A DNA stretch of 7,358 bases, from the NCBI GenBank assembly GCA_020343555.1, contig CP070800.1, positions 102,139 to 109,496 of the forward strand. Direction: 5' to 3'. Shown in pieces: positions 1-6,131 of this stretch. Position 1 is the first letter of the stretch; each line of letters starts with the position of its first letter. The notes beneath the pieces were generated by a model, which was not told the DNA's origin, made no database searches, and saw only the letters and a program-made list of their open reading frames with translations. Position numbers and translations under genes: made by a program. The stretch comes from Dehalococcoidales bacterium (GTDB lineage: Bacteria; Chloroflexota; Dehalococcoidia; Dehalococcoidales; UBA2162).

Positions 1-139
1 CCTTTGAGAGTACGTCCGGCCTGGTCAAGTCCACGTGGTTTGTACTTTCTGCACCAATAGTGTCGGCAATTCCTTCGAGGACTTTCTTCGTTGTTCCCGT
101 AGGAGAAAAATATGCCAGTGTTACTGTCTTTGTTTCCAT
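1..139 (-). CDS. Flavodoxin-like protein, N-terminal fragment (runs off the left edge)
   Basis: Only the first 46 codons are inside the window; the rest lies to the left. The reverse-strand translation begins METKTVTLAYFSPTGTTKKV, a beta strand followed by a loop of the form S-P-T-G-T-T and then a helix. This is the typical FMN-phosphate-binding loop of the flavodoxin fold, placed as usual within the first 20 residues. Proteins with this version of the loop often carry ferredoxin-type 4Fe-4S domains further on (EFR1-like), but that part is not visible, so a plain flavodoxin or a flavodoxin-ferredoxin fusion are both possible. The start is supported by GAGGGG (147-152 on the plus strand as CCCCTC), 7 nt before the ATG. 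It follows the HAD gene by 60 bp in the same direction and may share its transcript. The likely role is low-potential electron transfer; partners are unknown. Confidence 0.72.
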   Translation of the reverse strand, partial: METKTVTLAYFSPTGTTKKVLEGIADTIGAESTNHVDLTRPDVLSK

Positions 140-180
140 CAATTGTCCCCTCTTATCATTTAAAGTTTCTTTTACCTTAT

Positions 181-196
181 ATATATGGAAATATAT
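181..196. repeat. AT-rich inverted repeat between the HAD and flavodoxin-like genes
   Basis: ATATAT-GGAA-ATATAT is a 6-bp perfect inverted repeat around a 4-nt centre, in the 60-bp gap before the flavodoxin-like gene. Read leftward, TATA-like boxes and a TAGACA hexamer (plus-strand 197-202) lie here. Their spacing (about 12-15 bp) is shorter than a standard sigma-70 promoter, so a promoter is possible but not shown. In DNA this AT-rich the repeat may also be chance. Confidence 0.25.
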
Positions 197-199
197 TGT

Positions 200-877
200 C
201 TACTTTGACTCGGAGACTAGTTCCCTGATTTCATCCAGAGAAGAAATCTGCCTGCCTGACCAGTGTTCTGCCCTGTCGTCACTGATCAACACGGTACTCA
301 TACCCACCCCGGAAGCGCCCGATAGTTCGCTGCTGTCTCCGTCTCCCACAAACAGACAATCCTTCGGATTCAATGCTAACCTGTCACACGCCATATGATA
401 TATCCGAGGATCCGGTTTCATAATTCCAATCCTGCAGGAAAACACGGATACATCGAAATAATCGGATAAAGGAATATCATTCCAGACGGTTGGTACTTCA
501 TCGGACCAGTTACTAACAAGTGCAATTTTATATCCATTTTCTCTAAGCCAGATCAGCAACTCGATAGCGCTCTCACGGGGAACGATATGTGTCGCCACAT
601 AATCCAGGTTAATCTGAGCTGCCTGCCTTAACTGGTCTTCTCCCGGCTGCACTCCCAGTTTCTGTGACACGTAATCTATATCAGCTTCAAGACCAGGGAA
701 ACAGCCTGAATGCCGTTCATTGAACGTATCGAACCATAGCCGCGTAAAAGCATCGGCATCGACATCCAGGACGGCAGCCATACCCCACAGGACACTGATA
801 CTCTCGTCTACAGGAAACTTATGTACTAGCGTGCCAAACAGATCGAAAATAACCGCTTTATATACCATTGATAGCAT
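200..877 (-). CDS. HAD-superfamily hydrolase (subfamily IA-like)
   Basis: A soluble 225-residue protein with all four HAD motifs in order: motif I FDLFGTL (nucleophile Asp12), motif II VSNWS (Ser122), motif III Lys154 in MKPDP, and motif IV GDGDSSE (Asp179, Glu184). About 95 mostly helical residues between motifs I and II match a C1 cap, typical of subfamily IA. The position two after the nucleophile, an acid/base Asp in most HAD phosphatases, is Phe14 here. That recalls L-2-haloacid dehalogenases (DxYGT), as do the S-N pair and KPDPRIY, but motif IV is phosphatase-like, so the reaction and substrate are open. The start is chosen at ATG 877 because GGTGA (plus-strand 886-890) sits 8 nt before it. 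A GTG at 895 and an ATG at 868 are alternatives; the latter begins right at MVYKAVIFDLFGT. It is divergent from the S41 peptidase gene and lies upstream of the flavodoxin-like gene. Confidence 0.9.
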   Translation of the reverse strand: MLSMVYKAVIFDLFGTLVHKFPVDESISVLWGMAAVLDVDADAFTRLWFDTFNERHSGCFPGLEADIDYVSQKLGVQPGEDQLRQAAQINLDYVATHIVPRESAIELLIWLRENGYKIALVSNWSDEVPTVWNDIPLSDYFDVSVFSCRIGIMKPDPRIYHMACDRLALNPKDCLFVGDGDSSELSGASGVGMSTVLISDDRAEHWSGRQISSLDEIRELVSESK

Positions 878-884
878 ACTATCA
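869..884. repeat. Inverted repeat over the HAD start codon
   Basis: TGATAG-CATA-CTATCA has 6-bp arms around a 4-nt centre. It covers the preferred start codon of the leftward HAD gene (ATG at 877-875) and lies next to its ribosome-binding site. It could be an operator half-site pair or an mRNA hairpin that hides the start. Either role is inferred; only the symmetry is seen. Confidence 0.35.
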
Positions 885-922
885 TTCACCGGCACTCAGC
901 TTCAAGCTGACTTATGGTATCA

Positions 923-931
923 TGGTATAGA
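923..931 (+). promoter_or_regulatory. Candidate extended -10 promoter for the S41 peptidase gene
   Basis: TGG-TATAGA resembles an extended -10 element (TGn followed by a box matching TATAAT at its first four bases). It lies 56 bp before the chosen start codon, in the region shared with the divergent HAD gene. No good -35 box is seen at 16-18 bp. Transcription would begin near 938, inside the inverted repeat at 934-964. Confidence 0.28.
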
Positions 932-933
932 TA

Positions 934-964
934 TCCTGATTTATCTGTGTTTTGTTAATCAGGA
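934..964. repeat. 8-bp inverted repeat in the divergent promoter region
   Basis: TCCTGATT (934-941) and AATCAGGA (957-964) are perfect reverse complements separated by 15 nt. The repeat lies between the two divergent genes, 22 bp before the S41 start and directly upstream of its ribosome-binding site. It may be an operator for a dimeric regulator or a 5'-leader hairpin. There is no T-run after it on the plus strand, so it is not a standard terminator. Confidence 0.4.
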
Positions 965-974
965 AAACAACCAG

Positions 975-980
975 AAGGAA
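975..980 (+). promoter_or_regulatory. Ribosome-binding site deciding the S41 peptidase start
   Basis: AAGGAA ends 6 nt before ATG 987. The open frame extends upstream to 720, but that part overlaps the opposing HAD gene and reads as low-complexity nonsense. The site and the hydrophobic N-terminus that begins at 987 fix the true start. Confidence 0.75.
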
Positions 981-986
981 AGTCCA

Positions 987-2126
987 ATGTTAAAAACAAT
1001 AAAAATCGCAACTATCAGTATCCTTGTCGTTGCCAGTCTGGGGATCGCTTTCGGTGCAGGATGCATTATAGGAAACGATAACATCTCAAGTGAAGACCTG
1101 GGATTGGGAATAGTAGATCAGGTCTGGGAGATAATATGGGAGGAATATGTAGACAGGGACAAACTCGATGCGTCCACACTCAGCCAGGGTGCCATCGAAG
1201 GTCTCGTCGAAGCACTGGATGATCCTTACTCATCATATCTGAGTCCTGAATCCTTTGAACTGAGTATGGGCGGGATATCGGGGAAATTTGAAGGTATAGG
1301 CGCCTACGTAGGCATGAGGGATGACAAGATTACGATCATTGCTCCTATCACCGGTTCGCCAGCGGAAGATGCAGGTGTAAAAGCCGGCGATATAATCCTT
1401 GAAGTTGAGGGAGAATCCGTCGATGATATGACTTTGAACGAAGTCGTTCTTCTCATACGCGGACCAAAAGGAACAAAGGTAGAAATTCTCGTTCAGCATA
1501 TGGATGAAACCGAACCCGTACTACTTTCTATCATAAGAGATGAGATCAAGCTTTCCAGTGTTTATTACGAACTGATGGATGATATTGCCTATGTACACAT
1601 AAGCAATTTCTCCGAGAGGACCAATGAAGAACTAACACCGGTCTTCGAAGAAATCGAGGAAGATTCGGCAAAGGGTATTGTACTGGACCTTCGCAGTAAC
1701 CCGGGCGGATTACTTGATTCGGTCGTCGATGTTACAAGCCGTTTTGTAGAGAACGGGTATGTGTTATTCTCTGAAGACAATAAAGGCAACCGAAACTCTT
1801 ACGCCGTTACGGATAGTGGTAAAAAGACTGACCTGCCGATGGCTATCCTTACCGACAATTTCACTGCCAGTGCAAGTGAGGTAATTTCCGGAGCGTTACA
1901 GGACTTTGACCGAGCTGTTGTCATCGGTACGGTCACATACGGAAAAGGCAGTGTGAACACGCTACATACTCTGAAAGACGGCTCAGGTGTTTATATCACT
2001 ACCCATCGCTGGCTCACTCCTAACGGACGGCTGATAGAAGGAAAAGGAATAACCCCGGATTACGAATATATTGATGACGACATCATTCAATTTGCGATAG
2101 ATTATCTTCAAGATAATAGAAACTAA
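987..2126 (+). CDS. S41 family carboxyl-terminal processing peptidase, membrane-anchored
   Basis: This 379-residue serine protease belongs to the CtpA/Tsp group, which cleaves proteins near their C-terminus outside the cytoplasmic membrane. An N-terminal hydrophobic stretch (about residues 5-29) is a signal anchor. Cys26 follows AFGAG, a poor lipobox, so lipid modification is doubtful. A helical N-terminal region with DDPYSSYLSPE (78-88) follows, then a PDZ domain (about 98-175; GIGAYVG, SPAEDAGVKAGDIILEV, RGPKGT). The catalytic core has LDLRSNPGGLL (233-243), nucleophile Ser295 in NFTASASE, Asp306 and general base Lys320 in VTYGKG. The spacing of Ser, Asp and Lys (+11, +25) equals that of E. 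coli Tsp, so the enzyme should be active. Length is normal for the shorter CtpA type. The start is ATG 987 with its own ribosome-binding site. It probably forms an operon with the acetyltransferase gene 37 bp downstream. Natural substrates are unknown. Confidence 0.95.
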   Translation: MLKTIKIATISILVVASLGIAFGAGCIIGNDNISSEDLGLGIVDQVWEIIWEEYVDRDKLDASTLSQGAIEGLVEALDDPYSSYLSPESFELSMGGISGKFEGIGAYVGMRDDKITIIAPITGSPAEDAGVKAGDIILEVEGESVDDMTLNEVVLLIRGPKGTKVEILVQHMDETEPVLLSIIRDEIKLSSVYYELMDDIAYVHISNFSERTNEELTPVFEEIEEDSAKGIVLDLRSNPGGLLDSVVDVTSRFVENGYVLFSEDNKGNRNSYAVTDSGKKTDLPMAILTDNFTASASEVISGALQDFDRAVVIGTVTYGKGSVNTLHTLKDGSGVYITTHRWLTPNGRLIEGKGITPDYEYIDDDIIQFAIDYLQDNRN

Positions 2127-2136
2127 TAAGTAAAAA

Positions 2137-2150
2137 CCGGATGCTTCCGG
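2137..2150. repeat. Small hairpin in the S41-acetyltransferase gap
   Basis: CCGGA-TGCT-TCCGG forms a 5-bp stem with a 4-nt loop in the 37-bp gap, just before the AGGGG ribosome-binding site of the next gene. No T-run follows on the plus strand, so read-through into the acetyltransferase gene is expected. On the minus strand TTTTT follows, but a 5-bp stem is short for a terminator. It may set the relative expression or mRNA stability of the two genes. Confidence 0.3.
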
Positions 2151-2163
2151 AAAAAGGGGAAAC

Positions 2164-3348
2164 ATGAAACTGGAAATTCGTCAAGCCAAACCGGAAGAAA
2201 TGGTTGATTTTAAAAGAGTTGCTGAAACAGCGTTGATGTTTACTATGGATGACGCTCCTGCTCCTGAACAGACGCTCTGTGGATTCATCGACGATAAGCT
2301 GGTCACTTCTTATGGAGCCTGGCCGCTAACCATTGTAATAAACGGCAAGGATGTACCTGTAGCGGGGGTGACAATGGTGGGAACACTGCCGGTTGCCAGG
2401 AGACTGGGTACCCTGAGGAAAATTACCTCCGAGCATTTTGAGAAACTTCACGAAGAGGGAGAAAGGTCTGTTTCCGCATTGTATGCATCCAGAGCTGCTA
2501 TATATCGCCGATACGCCTACTCACCGGTGGTTACTACCAATTCATACTCCGTGGAACCACGTTACCTGGAATTTATTGCTGGAAACGAACCGGAAGGCAT
2601 TTTCAGAGAAGCCGGAGAGAATGATACCAGCATTCTCGTTGACCTGTACGATCAGTTTATCAACACGAGGACCGGTTATCTGAGACACAGCGAAGATATG
2701 TGGGAAAGAAGGTTATCACCCAGGCCACAGGAAAATGTCCAGCAACACACGATAATATATGAAGAAGACGGGAAAGCGCTAGGATACGTGATATATACGG
2801 CAAGACCGACACAGGGGAGTTGGTGGGCTCGAGACATACATATCAATGATCTGATATGGCTTACACCGTCTGCATATAGAGGAATCTGGGAGTTTTTCAA
2901 TATAATGGACATCCTGGAAGAGATCAAATGGGGGCAGGTACCAACCTATGACCCGCTTCGCCACCTCCTCAAAGAGCCCCGAATGCTGAACATCAAGTCA
3001 ATGGATGGTGTGTACGGTCGAATAGTCGATATTACAGGAGCGATGGATAAGAGGGGTTATGATGCAGAAGGTAAACTCATCTTCAGAATCATTGATGACC
3101 TGTGCACGTGGAATCAAGGAACCTGGATACTGGAGACTTCCCCGGATAGTGCAAAAATCACGCCCTGCAGTGAAACACCTCAACTGGAAATGCCGGTAAG
3201 TACCCTGTCTTTACTTTACTTCGGACAGGTCAGTGCTACCGAAGCTGCACGAATGGGACGGCTGAACGTCAACGATTCGAACAGCCTTCCTGTCTGGGAC
3301 CAAGTCATGAGTACCAGGTATAAACCTGCATGCGCAGACGGATTTTAA
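2164..3348 (+). CDS. Eis-family GNAT N-acetyltransferase
   Basis: A 394-residue acetyl-CoA-dependent N-acetyltransferase with the three-part Eis layout: an N-terminal GNAT domain (about 1-135), a second GNAT-like domain (about 140-280) and a C-terminal sterol-carrier-like domain (about 283-390, from VYGRIVDI to SATEAARMGRL). The acetyl-CoA motif is VTMVGTLPVARRLGTLR (69-85). IYRRYAYSP (113-121) matches the Eis segment that carries the general-acid tyrosine; Tyr119 is the likely equivalent. The chain ends CADGF; in mycobacterial Eis the free carboxylate of a C-terminal Phe is the catalytic base, so the terminal Phe394 fits. Mycobacterial Eis acetylates aminoglycosides and protein lysines; relatives in environmental bacteria mostly have unknown amine substrates, and drug resistance should not be assumed. 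It starts 4 nt after AGGGG, probably in one transcript with the S41 gene. Confidence 0.9.
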   Translation: MKLEIRQAKPEEMVDFKRVAETALMFTMDDAPAPEQTLCGFIDDKLVTSYGAWPLTIVINGKDVPVAGVTMVGTLPVARRLGTLRKITSEHFEKLHEEGERSVSALYASRAAIYRRYAYSPVVTTNSYSVEPRYLEFIAGNEPEGIFREAGENDTSILVDLYDQFINTRTGYLRHSEDMWERRLSPRPQENVQQHTIIYEEDGKALGYVIYTARPTQGSWWARDIHINDLIWLTPSAYRGIWEFFNIMDILEEIKWGQVPTYDPLRHLLKEPRMLNIKSMDGVYGRIVDITGAMDKRGYDAEGKLIFRIIDDLCTWNQGTWILETSPDSAKITPCSETPQLEMPVSTLSLLYFGQVSATEAARMGRLNVNDSNSLPVWDQVMSTRYKPACADGF

Positions 3349-3373
3349 ATTCAGTTTTAAAAAGAAAAGGGGG

Positions 3374-3398
3374 GGGAGTTCGACTCTCCCAACCACCA
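3374..3398 (+). pseudogene. tRNA 3'-end fragment (T arm plus 3' acceptor strand)
   Basis: GGGAG-TTCGACT-CTCCC is a perfect tRNA T arm: a 5-bp stem ending in G-C and a 7-nt loop of the form TTCGAnY. It is followed by seven bases, AACCACC, and an A where the 3' acceptor strand and discriminator base belong. The next bases are TCA, so CCA is not encoded. The matching 5' acceptor strand (GGTGGTT), D arm and anticodon arm are absent; the coding end of the acetyltransferase lies just upstream. Such truncated 3' ends are commonly left where an element integrates into a tRNA gene, or after a tRNA rearrangement. Read on the minus strand the same hairpin is followed by a C/T-rich tract (CCCTTTTCTTTTT), so a terminator is the main alternative. 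The tRNA type cannot be assigned. Confidence 0.62.
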
Positions 3399-3432
3399 TC
3401 AAGAAAAGGATGAGTTTTGGAGAACTTTTTCA

Positions 3433-3457
3433 GGTGTGGAATCCACTATGTCACACC
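3433..3457. repeat. Overlapping inverted repeats, alternative hairpins
   Basis: GGTGTG (3433-3438) pairs with CACACC (3452-3457) across a 13-nt loop. GTGG (3436-3439) can instead pair with CCAC (3443-3446) across AAT. The two pairings share bases and so exclude each other. No T-run follows, so it is not a normal terminator. It may be an operator or leader structure, 236 bp before the next gene; function is unproven. Confidence 0.3.
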
Positions 3458-3575
3458 CGATAGTTTCTGATATTTAGCAAAGTTTTAGTAGTAATACGTC
3501 CAAATACTCATAATGTTAATTAGGCGAATCAACAGTCCCAGGCTTCATTGTGTTTTCCTTCTTCTTTTTTTAGCA

Positions 3576-3581
3576 TATAAT
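3576..3581 (+). promoter_or_regulatory. Candidate -10 box for the spermidine-synthase-like/radical SAM operon
   Basis: A perfect TATAAT lies 111 bp before the ATG at 3693, after a T-rich tract. The hexamer 17 bp upstream (TTTTCC, 3553-3558) is a poor -35 match, so the promoter would be weak or activator-dependent. It implies a leader of about 105 nt, in which I see no recognised riboswitch. Confidence 0.35.
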
Positions 3582-3692
3582 CGTTTCACGAAATAAAATA
3601 AAAAGGAATATCATTAGTCTGCCTAACCGATATAACCTCATCACATTGTGTCGATAGGAAGATAAGAGTATTGAAGTAACAAAGAGGTAACG

Positions 3693-6131
3693 ATGGTACG
3701 GAAATTACCTCCTCATTTGCTAGCGATACTCATGCTTGGTGCTGTTTGCCAGATCGGTCAAGTATTATTTCTTCGTGAATTATTGATGGTTTTTCATGGC
3801 AACGAACTATCTTTGGGAATAATACTGGCAGCGTGGCTGATCTGGATCGGAGTGGGTAGTCGCGTTGGTGCCGCTCTCGTCGAGTATATTACTCGTCCTC
3901 TTTTCCTTCTCACACTCAATACCATCGGTGTACTGTTTATGTTACCGATAACCATCCTGTTTATCCGGGGACTTCGCGGCTTTTTCGACATTCTTCCTGG
4001 TGCCTATCTCTCTCTGCCAGAAATGACTATCTCATGTTTCATCCTTACGGCACCGGTATGTCTGTTGCTAGGTTCTCAGTTCATTATACTTTCAAGATTA
4101 TGGCGGGAAAGCGACCGGGTAGTAGACACATCCAGCGCAGGGAAAGCGTATATAGTCGAAGCAATCGGCAGCACAGTCGGCGGTGTCCTGTTTACTTTCT
4201 TCATGGTGCATTTCATGGATTCAATCAGGTCGGCGGTGCTTGTCTCCATGTTAATACTTGTAGCCGTTCTATTAATAATCTGGAAACTCGGATTTAGAAC
4301 AAAATATTTGTCCGTACGGTTCAGCCTTGTACTCCTGATACCGTTGGTACTTGCAGCTGTTGCATTTCCCTTTCTTGAACAGGTAGATGAATGGGCGTAT
4401 AGAATCCAATGGAATAATTTCATGCCCCAATACCGATTAATCGAGACGCACCAGTCAAAACACGGGGCCATTTTCGTGGTGCAACGTGAAGATCAGTACA
4501 GCTTTTACCAGAGTGGTCACCTTGTTTTCACTACAGCCGGTCCTGAGGAACTAAGCCCCGGGTTAGAAGAACAGGAAGCTGCAGAATTCGCCCATTTATC
4601 AATGGTGCAACACAAACGCCCCGAGCATATTCTACTGATCGGTGGCGGTTTACGCGGCACACTTGGTGAGATAATCAAACACCCGATACAAAGAATTGAT
4701 TATATAGAGCTGGATGAAGTATTGTCTGGAGTAGCCCGACCATACGTCTCGCCGTCAACACTGGAAGCGTTGAATGATCCTCGAGTACGCCTGATCCATA
4801 CGGACGGAAGACTTTTTGTGAAATCGACACAAGAGAAATACGATATGATAATCGTCGATGCACCAGATCCTTCCACTGCTGTTTTAAACAGATATTATAC
4901 CGAGGAATTCTTTTGTGAGGTTGAAGATTCCCTCAAATCCGACGGGGTGTTTATTATTGGGACTACATCCACTATGGAGTTACGAGGTACTCCTATCGCC
5001 AATCGTAATACCACCATTTACCACACACTTGGGAGTGTCTTTTCACAGGTACTCCCGGCTGGTGAACGATTCATGTTGTATTTTTCCACCAACGAACCTG
5101 AACAGATATCACTGGACATACTTACCCTTCAACAACGCTACCGCGAGCGGAATATAGAGTCTGATAGTTTTTCGCAACATCATTTTCACACCTTACTTCA
5201 GGAATCACAGTTACGACGGGTAAATTGGGTAGTTCGAAATCATGGGCGTGATTCTGACGCTCATATTGAAGGTCCGGCGGTTACGCCACTTTTCCCCGGT
5301 ACGATACCCGAACAGGAGCGTCTCGAAAAAAATCTACCGCCGGTGGAAAAACATTACTTCATCAATTCCGATTTCAAGCCTATTGCATACTATTACACTG
5401 TTATGTTCTGGGACGATCAAACACGCACGGATCAGCCAGAAACATTTAAATGGTTACTGCACGTAAAATCCTGGTGGATAATTCCACTGTTTTGTCTCCC
5501 ACTATTGATCGTACTCGGTTTACGACTAGCACCTCGTAACTTCAGGAACAAGTTCGATACAAAATTTGCCGTACTTTTCGCCGTGTTCACTACCGGACTC
5601 TCGACAATGGCATTACAGATAGCTCTGCTGTTTTCCTTTCAGAGCATCTACGGTTTTGTGTACGAAATGGTGGGATTGATTGTAGCGATTTTCATGGCCG
5701 GATTGGCGCTGGGTACTTTTACATCACGACGATTCGTCAAAGACAAATTAAACCTAAACATTCTGGCAGGTGTCCAACTCTTAATCGCCTTGCTGGCCTG
5801 GTTAATCGCAATCGTTCTTCCAGGAGTTACCACAGTGCAATCACCAACCACCGTGTTTATGCTATTTTCGTTACTCACCTTCGTCGCAGGGCTGATAAAC
5901 GGCGTGGATTTTCCATTATCAACAGCCTGCTATTTGGCTTTAAACAAGCGTACTGAAAAATCTGTTGGGACTGTATACAGCCTTGAATTGATCGGGGCAT
6001 GTGTAGGAGCAGGACTGGTCAGTGTGATTGTGGCACCTATACTGGGCATTATTGCCTGTTGCCTTTTTGCCTGTGTTGCTAATGGGACAGCTTTCGTTGT
6101 ACTCTTGATATCTCGGAGGTCTTATGCTTGA
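3693..6131 (+). CDS. Polytopic membrane protein with a central spermidine-synthase-like domain
   Basis: The 812 residues form three parts. Residues 1-227 hold about seven membrane segments (about 9-28, 41-63, 69-91, 110-134, 152-175, 179-199, 208-227), with GNELSLGI near the start as in fused MFS/spermidine-synthase proteins. Residues about 228-585 hold a spermidine-synthase-type Rossmann domain: ILLIGGGLRG (313-322), YIELDE (337-342), HTDGR (369-373) and VDAPDP (388-393, with Asp389 at the position of the catalytic Asp). Residues about 590-806 hold about seven more segments, with LLFSFQSIYG. True spermidine synthases have GGGDG; here Leu320 replaces the Asp that helps bind decarboxylated SAM, so spermidine production is doubtful. 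Basic loops (138-151, 198-209, 611-624, 679-685, 751-756) fit the cytoplasmic side, which would put the soluble domain outside. AGAGG (3683-3687) precedes the start. It overlaps the radical SAM gene by 8 bp. Confidence 0.87.
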   Translation: MVRKLPPHLLAILMLGAVCQIGQVLFLRELLMVFHGNELSLGIILAAWLIWIGVGSRVGAALVEYITRPLFLLTLNTIGVLFMLPITILFIRGLRGFFDILPGAYLSLPEMTISCFILTAPVCLLLGSQFIILSRLWRESDRVVDTSSAGKAYIVEAIGSTVGGVLFTFFMVHFMDSIRSAVLVSMLILVAVLLIIWKLGFRTKYLSVRFSLVLLIPLVLAAVAFPFLEQVDEWAYRIQWNNFMPQYRLIETHQSKHGAIFVVQREDQYSFYQSGHLVFTTAGPEELSPGLEEQEAAEFAHLSMVQHKRPEHILLIGGGLRGTLGEIIKHPIQRIDYIELDEVLSGVARPYVSPSTLEALNDPRVRLIHTDGRLFVKSTQEKYDMIIVDAPDPSTAVLNRYYTEEFFCEVEDSLKSDGVFIIGTTSTMELRGTPIANRNTTIYHTLGSVFSQVLPAGERFMLYFSTNEPEQISLDILTLQQRYRERNIESDSFSQHHFHTLLQESQLRRVNWVVRNHGRDSDAHIEGPAVTPLFPGTIPEQERLEKNLPPVEKHYFINSDFKPIAYYYTVMFWDDQTRTDQPETFKWLLHVKSWWIIPLFCLPLLIVLGLRLAPRNFRNKFDTKFAVLFAVFTTGLSTMALQIALLFSFQSIYGFVYEMVGLIVAIFMAGLALGTFTSRRFVKDKLNLNILAGVQLLIALLAWLIAIVLPGVTTVQSPTTVFMLFSLLTFVAGLINGVDFPLSTACYLALNKRTEKSVGTVYSLELIGACVGAGLVSVIVAPILGIIACCLFACVANGTAFVVLLISRRSYA
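6115..6119 (+). promoter_or_regulatory. Strong ribosome-binding site inside the upstream gene
   Basis: GGAGG lies 4 nt before ATG 6124 and inside the last codons of the membrane protein gene. It fixes the radical SAM start and shows translational coupling through the 8-bp gene overlap. Confidence 0.85.

Larger units (their letters stand above)
3349..3692. other. Intergenic region without a convincing gene
   Basis: These 344 bp are more AT-rich than the flanking genes. From left to right they hold a tRNA 3'-end-like fragment preceded by a run of eight G (3369-3376), a repeat able to form two alternative hairpins (3433-3457), a T-rich tract (3560-3571), a TATAAT box (3576-3581) and the AGAGG ribosome-binding site (3683-3687) of the next gene. 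No clear terminator follows the acetyltransferase gene. A 17-codon frame at 3410-3463 has no usable ribosome-binding site. Confidence 0.7.

Noticed and set aside
60..398. 112-codon plus-strand open frame
   Set aside because: It lies antisense to the flavodoxin-like and HAD genes, whose motifs are clear on the minus strand; no supporting ribosome-binding site.
468..481. 14-bp direct repeat AAAGGAATATCATT, second copy at 3602-3615
   Set aside because: One copy is inside the HAD coding region and one in the AT-rich gap, with unrelated flanks; about what chance could give in a window this size.
720..986. Upstream extension of the S41 peptidase reading frame
   Set aside because: It overlaps the opposing HAD gene, has no protein-like pattern, and the hydrophobic N-terminus with ribosome-binding site begins at 987.
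3211..3402. Minus-strand frame beginning MMVVGRVELPP
   Set aside because: Translations of this kind are typical of reversed tRNA 3' ends; the rest is antisense to the acetyltransferase. It supports the tRNA fragment instead of a protein.
3410..3463. Possible 17-codon peptide in the gap
   Set aside because: Its ATG directly abuts the purine tract, leaving no proper spacing for ribosome binding, and no family is recognised.
4076..4471. 131-codon minus-strand open frame
   Set aside because: Shadow of the membrane protein gene; no ribosome-binding site or recognisable domain.
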